This document shows positions 31,501 to 34,224 of a stretch of 34,224 nt of DNA, in pieces. The stretch is from Rhodobacter sp. Its GTDB lineage: Bacteria; Pseudomonadota; Alphaproteobacteria; Rhodobacterales; Rhodobacteraceae. A program made the translations under genes and the position numbers. The stretch is from NCBI GenBank assembly GCA_030066215.1, contig JASJCA010000061.1, forward strand, positions 1-34,224, given 5' to 3'. The first letter of the stretch is position 1. Every line of letters starts with the position of its first letter. Below the pieces are notes generated by a model. That model was not told the DNA's origin. It ran no database searches and saw only the letters and a program-made list of their open reading frames with translations.

Positions 31501-33997
31501 CTTCACGAAGGCGTTTGCCGACGAGATCATCCTGCAAGGCGCCGAGACGGTGCTGACCTTCACCATCGACAACACTGCCAACGCGATTGAGGCCACCGAT
31601 CTGCTCTTCACAGATCCGTTCCCGCCCGGGCTGGTGGTCGCCGACACACCCGGCGTCGATAATGGCTGCGGCGGCACCTTCACCGCCACAGCGGGGGCCG
31701 AGACCGTCGATCTGGCCGGCGGCACCGTCGCCGCAGGCGCAGTTTGTACCGTCGACGTGACGGTGCGCGCGCTGGTGGCCGGCGCCTTGGACAACGAGAC
31801 CGGCGATTTGACTTCGTCGCTGGCCCCGGCCGGATCCGCCACCGACACGCTGAACGTCACCGCGGCGTCGCCGCCGGGCTTCAGCAAGGCCTTCGATCCC
31901 GGTCGGATCGACCAGGGTGCCACTGCGACGCTGAGATTCACCATCGACAACTCGGCCAACGCCATCGAGGCCACCGACCTGGACTTCACCGATCAATTCC
32001 CCGAGGGGCTGATCGTTGCCGCCGCGCCCGGTGTGGTCAACGACTGCGGCGGTGCGGTCACGGCCACAGCGCTCGAGGACTCCGTCGCACTGACCGGCGG
32101 CACCGTCGCGGCCGGCGCGAGTTGCACGATCGAGGTCACCGTCCAGGCGCTTCTGGCCGGGAGCCTCTTGAACACCACCTCGGCCCTGACCTCCTCGCTG
32201 GCCGATGCGGCGGCGACCAGCGCGACGCTGGCCGTCGACGCGGTACCGTTGAGCCTGTCGCTGGGCTATGCGCCGGCAGAGATCGAGCAGACCCAGACCT
32301 CGACCTCGACCTATACGCTGCAGAACACCGCGGCGATCGATGCGAGTGCGGTGGCGTTGTCCGACACGCTGCCGGCCGGCGTGACCATCGCCTCGCCGAG
32401 CAGTGCATCGACCACTTGTTCCGGCGGCGCGCTGTCGGCGCCGGCCGGCGGCACCTCGGTCAGCCTGAGCGGCGGCTCCCTGGCGGCCGGCGCGAGCTGT
32501 ACGATCACGGTCGATGTCACCTCGGCCATCGTGGGCAGCTATCCCAACACCACCGAAAGCGCGACCTCGTCGCTGGGGACCAGTGCCAATGCCAGCGCGA
32601 CGCTGACTGTCAACCCGGCCACCACCGGCACCGTGACCATCGTGCAGGAAACCGACACCGACGGCGATTACGTGTTCTCCTCGGCCGAGGCGCTTTTGAA
32701 CTTCACCATCACCACTGCGGGCGGCGCCGGCATAGAGGGCCCGATCACCCTGGCGGTCGGGACCTACGCGATCACGCAAAGTCCGCCCGACGGCGTCGGC
32801 AACACCGACATCACCTGCGATGACGGCGACAGCACCGGCGATCCGGTCGCGCGCACGCTGTCGATCAGCCTCGATCCGCTCGAGGCGGTGACCTGCACCA
32901 TCACCTCGATCTCGACCCGGCAGCGCACCGTCGACACGATCAACCGCTTCCTGACCAAGCGCGCCGATCTGATCCTGGCTTCCGAGCCCCGGCCCGGCCG
33001 CCGGTTTGCGCGGCTCAACCGCGGCTTCGGCAACGCCACCCGGCTAAGCTTCGCCACCGGCGATCTGAAGGCGCTGTTGCCGTTCACCGCCGAGATCAGC
33101 CGCGGCTCGAACGAATACCGCTTCTCGACCAGCCTGGTGCAGATGCGCGAGGCGGCCGCCAGCATCGAGCTTGCCCATGGCGCCACCAGGGACGCGGTTT
33201 ATGTCGACAACTACCGCTTCGACGCCTGGTTCGAGGCGCAATACAAGAAGTTCGACGGCGGCGCCGACGGCGAGGGCCATTTCGCCGTGGCCTATTTCGG
33301 CGCCGATTATCTGGTGACTCCGGACGTGCTGGTCGGCGCGGTCCTGCAGATCGACGACATGGAGGATGTCTCGACCGTGCTCGGCAGCTCGGCGCGCGGC
33401 ACCGGCTGGATGATCGGGCCCTACATGACGGCCCGGCTGGCGCCAAACCTCTATTTCGACGGCCGCATCGCCGCCGGCCAGTCGAGCAACGAGGTCAGCC
33501 CGTTCAACACCTATACCGACAGCTTCTCGACCGACCGCTGGATGGCGATGGCGAGCCTCACCGGCGAATTCGAGCAAGGACCGTGGACGATCCGGCCCAC
33601 CGCCAGTTTCTCCTACTTCCAGGAGACGCAGGAGGGCTATGTGGACTCGCTCGGCGTGACGATCCCGTCGCAGACCATCGAGCTTGGCCAGATCAAGCTT
33701 GGCCCGACCTTCACCGGAAGGTTCGAGACCGATACCGGCATGATCTACGCGCCCTATTTCAGCGTCGATGCGATCTACAACATCGGCAATACCTCGGGGG
33801 TGACGGTGACCAACCCGTCGACCCCGGCCACCGAGGGCTGGCGGGCGCGGCTGCAGGCGGGGGTGGATTTCACCACGCCGGGCGGCGCGCGGATCTCGTT
33901 CGGCGGCAACTACGACGGCATCGGCCGCAGCGGCTTCGACGTCTGGGGCCTCGCCTTCGACGTGACGATCCCGCTGAAGATCCCGAAGGCCCGGTAG
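25511..33997 (+). CDS. Giant repeat adhesin with autotransporter-type C-terminal barrel
   Basis: The start is taken at the ATG-ATG at 25511, which gives a good signal peptide (MMRLSRTVRTFLATLGL ... AAAQP); ATG 25490 is an alternative. The protein has about 2828 residues. After the signal come eight degenerate domains of 125-140 residues, each opening with a K-x-F ... PGG pattern and containing a FTDDL and a C-T-I strand; then four DUF11-type domains of 130 residues; five closely similar 126-residue domains; one divergent domain; and a prealbumin/SpaA-like segment. The last about 350 residues, rich in aromatic alternating strands, resemble an autotransporter beta-barrel. It probably displays a long fibre on the outer membrane for adhesion. 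There are almost no lysines outside the repeat starts, and Thr, Ser, Gly, Asp and Ala dominate. Confidence 0.85.
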   Translation: MMRLSRTVRTFLATLGLMVAGGLAAAQPAPPTIDKAFSTDPIAPGGVSQITLTITNPNPSEPVSDIAFTDALPSTPGIMDVADGAAATTCVGSTLSAPEDATSIVFSDGGLGGGESCVITVNVTASDEGLYTNAAFPFSSSLGPGTSAAADLTVLDGSVGFDKSFSPDTVSLGGTSTLTFTIDNTDGEGPIANLDFTDILPTGMEIASPANASTTCVSAGFPSTTLTATPGSSTIVLDADGSTTSPGFEVLAAGATCTVTVDVTATGGGELINTAELLVDFGDPILASGTLNVTVDPLNLSKEFVTNPVNAGDDTVLRFTLENFNRTEAATAVAFTDDLAATLGSPLPGLLFTALESNSCGGLVSGVGTNLISFSGGVIAPAGTCIIEATVTVPAGAVGGTYLNTTSSLTGSVGGEMVYGTPATDDLIVPAGGGAPALTLEILDTIPPLPGPGDDVVFRFTIQDNSTAGSTDLAATLELAPPLATSVVATLPLDPCGTGSTLSLLTGGFGERTLSLEDGVLGAGLSCSFDVTVTIPAGTPGGDYLFTTSSVTGTVSGSSVTGPGDSDYLTVSGGLGMLFSKAFSENAAPGGTVDLSFVIGNTSDFTDATAINFTDDLSLVLSGLTAGVATVNTCGGVLSGTSMLSYTGGSLSAGGSCTITVPVTVPALAAPGTYTNTTTALRATPAGGTEETFGIASAPLTVAGVTFSKTFLTNPVIAGGTTILRFTIENQHPTLTAMDSGIAAFTDSLAAILPLTPDITATGGPSVNTCGGALTGTTSLTYTGLDLAPLTTCTIEVELSVPAGAADGTYANVTSALATTVGTADAASASLTVQSTQLALTKSFTDDPVAPGDTVTLEFTLTNENTSLAATGVEFSDDLAAMLTGTIFTSVLLDDCSATISGIGTSLIDVEDVALAAGASCTIRTLLTIPGGAAAGAKTNTTSSVFGLLNGFSVTGDPASDTLDISTVGTTFSKSFGGPTIPGGSTTLTFTITNPNATVLTGLSFTDDLGAVLSGLEATSLPATPCGPGSSITGTDVLSFSGGELAASGGMCSFIVDVTVPVPAAAGVYTNTTSDLTSSGLFSASPAMADLTVNAAVDVSVSKDDGVTSATPGDSVIYTIVAANAGPSDDPSVAFNDTFPGNLSCTYSSVAAGGATGNSASATPAASITDTLSLPASSSVTYTATCAIDPSATGTLSNSATATASINDLVPTNNSAADTNTVLTPSADVSVSKTDGVTSAIPGGSLTYTIVAANAGPSNDPSVVFADTFPSELSCTYGSVAGGGATGNSSSGTPVSGIADGLSLPAGGSVTYTVACDIAASATGTLNNSASVIGSVSDPVPGNNTAADTDTLLMPSADISVTKTDGLTSATPGAGLVYTIIAANAGPSDDPAVEVDDTFPPELSCSYSSSESGGASGNSSSATPVAGISDTLSLPVGASVTYLATCTIDPTATGTLSNTASASPSVFDPDDGNNVATDADTRLAPEADISITKTDGATAARAGGSLTYSIVVSNAGPSVDTGVIVSDTFPPELSCTYSSTASGGATGGSSSPTPVAAFSDTLSMPVGSSVTYTVPCAISATASGALTNTATATASATDPATGNNSATDGDTIVDPATLDFSKVFAPDSINQGAETTLTFTIDNTGNVVAATSLEFTDPFPPGIVVAADPMVSNTCGGTFTATPEDPSVALTGGTVGAGGSCTISVVVRADDAGAFDNLTTDLMSSLPTVGGASDTLTANPSGTPLFSKEFADDTIAQGAETVLTFTVDNTANATEATGLTFADPFPPGMVVAETPGVDNGCGGTFTATAGDTSVGLAGGTVAASTSCTIEVTVRALEAGTLDNETSDLTSSLPPALAATDTLTVNAAVAPVFMKAFADETISQGAETVLTFTVDNTANAIEATGLTFTDPFPPGMQVADTPGVDNGCGGTFTATAGATTVDLAGGTVAAGALCTIEVTVRALDAGGLDNETGDLTSSLPDALGATDSLTVNTAVAPGFTKAFADEIILQGAETVLTFTIDNTANAIEATDLLFTDPFPPGLVVADTPGVDNGCGGTFTATAGAETVDLAGGTVAAGAVCTVDVTVRALVAGALDNETGDLTSSLAPAGSATDTLNVTAASPPGFSKAFDPGRIDQGATATLRFTIDNSANAIEATDLDFTDQFPEGLIVAAAPGVVNDCGGAVTATALEDSVALTGGTVAAGASCTIEVTVQALLAGSLLNTTSALTSSLADAAATSATLAVDAVPLSLSLGYAPAEIEQTQTSTSTYTLQNTAAIDASAVALSDTLPAGVTIASPSSASTTCSGGALSAPAGGTSVSLSGGSLAAGASCTITVDVTSAIVGSYPNTTESATSSLGTSANASATLTVNPATTGTVTIVQETDTDGDYVFSSAEALLNFTITTAGGAGIEGPITLAVGTYAITQSPPDGVGNTDITCDDGDSTGDPVARTLSISLDPLEAVTCTITSISTRQRTVDTINRFLTKRADLILASEPRPGRRFARLNRGFGNATRLSFATGDLKALLPFTAEISRGSNEYRFSTSLVQMREAAASIELAHGATRDAVYVDNYRFDAWFEAQYKKFDGGADGEGHFAVAYFGADYLVTPDVLVGAVLQIDDMEDVSTVLGSSARGTGWMIGPYMTARLAPNLYFDGRIAAGQSSNEVSPFNTYTDSFSTDRWMAMASLTGEFEQGPWTIRPTASFSYFQETQEGYVDSLGVTIPSQTIELGQIKLGPTFTGRFETDTGMIYAPYFSVDAIYNIGNTSGVTVTNPSTPATEGWRARLQAGVDFTTPGGARISFGGNYDGIGRSGFDVWGLAFDVTIPLKIPKAR
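28801..30360 (+). repeat. Four 390-bp tandem repeats (DUF11-type domains)
   Basis: Units start at 28801, 29191, 29581 and 29971, each exactly 390 bp (130 codons), anchored on an SVSKxDG motif. Each has YTIVAANAGPS and a later CTYSS-type segment. The first three units are the most alike; unit four has diverged in its first third. Confidence 0.85.
30361..32250 (+). repeat. Five 378-bp tandem repeats
   Basis: Units start at 30361, 30739, 31117, 31495 and 31873, exactly 378 bp (126 codons) each. The GCGCCGAGAC block recurs at 30783, 31161 and 31539, and equivalent but changed blocks occur at 30405 and 31917. Units two to four are nearly identical at DNA level, the outer two more diverged, which points to recent duplication in the centre. 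Confidence 0.88.
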
Positions 33998-34224
33998 CGC
34001 GGGGCCGGCGTTGACAGGCTGAGCCGGCGCGGGTGTTGGCGTGGCGGGGCCTAGGTGACCTAGCGAGAAGCCGCGCCATCGCCGAGCCGCAGGGCGGCGA
34101 TCCGACGTGTGAACTGGTGCGCTTTATGGCTGTCGAGTCCGTAGGACCTCACGCGATGCGCTGGTGTTGACCAATCGCCGCCCCACCCGGGCGGGTCGGC
34201 GATGGCGCGGCGGCCTGCTGCCTT
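33998..34224. other. Window end after the adhesin gene
   Basis: The last 227 bp are GC-rich and hold no convincing gene. No clear terminator is seen after the adhesin stop codon. Confidence 0.3.

Noticed and set aside
28801..32250. Regular repeats that might suggest a CRISPR array
   Set aside because: Units are 378-390 bp, in frame and continuous within one coding sequence, with no short repeat-spacer pattern.
30683..32779. Minus-strand open frame of 698 residues, and another of 588 residues at 30223-31989
   Set aside because: Both mirror the repeat register of the adhesin and look like composition-driven shadows without a ribosome site.

Overview
The window looks like the right-hand part of a large integrated mobile island in an alphaproteobacterial chromosome, probably of the Rhodobacterales. 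The host assignment is inference: it rests on the high-GC flank, the style of the conjugation-type genes and the large serine recombinase, not on a marker gene. The island ends at a tRNA-Ser(GCU) gene near 24.8-24.9 kb. Beyond it lies GC-rich chromosomal DNA with one giant repeat-rich surface protein gene. Base composition is patchy: 1-3.1 kb and 13.3-16.1 kb are clearly AT-richer than the rest, as expected for modules of different origin.

Layout. (1) 1-3.1 kb: a phosphorelay operon made of the tail of a response regulator cut by the window edge, a sensor histidine kinase, and a second response regulator with an unrecognised C-terminal domain. (2) 3.3-8.2 kb: two small coupled minus-strand genes, a small serine resolvase, a Fic-family AMPylase-type protein, a small gene that may be frameshifted, an ArdA-type antirestriction protein with a structured noncoding upstream region, and a cysteine-rich unknown protein. 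(3) 8.3-16.1 kb, defence-like: a 1518-residue nuclease-STAND NTPase resembling Avs-type antiviral sensors, a divergent HExxH metallopeptidase, a convergent unknown gene and a small protein with W-x-x-G / GPA repeats. (4) 16.2-22.9 kb, conjugation-type: a possible leader ORF, a SprT-like metalloprotein, four small or medium membrane proteins, a VirD4/TraG-like coupling ATPase whose membrane anchor seems to sit on a separate overlapping gene, and several small unknown genes. (5) 23.0-24.9 kb: a small partner gene and a large serine recombinase whose reading frame runs through the antisense strand of the tRNA gene, which marks the element end. (6) 25.5-34.0 kb: a giant putative autotransporter adhesin with about 18 tandem domains, including four 390-bp and five 378-bp units in exact register.

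How it fits together. The recombinase would integrate and excise the element at the tRNA. The coupling-ATPase cluster suggests that it is, or once was, transferred, although no relaxase or type IV secretion channel genes are visible here. ArdA would protect incoming DNA from restriction, while the STAND nuclease, the metallopeptidase and possibly the Fic protein and phosphorelay form a defence or conflict cargo. The most interesting candidates are the Avs-like STAND gene, the split coupling protein, and the recombinase C-terminus supplied by the attachment site.
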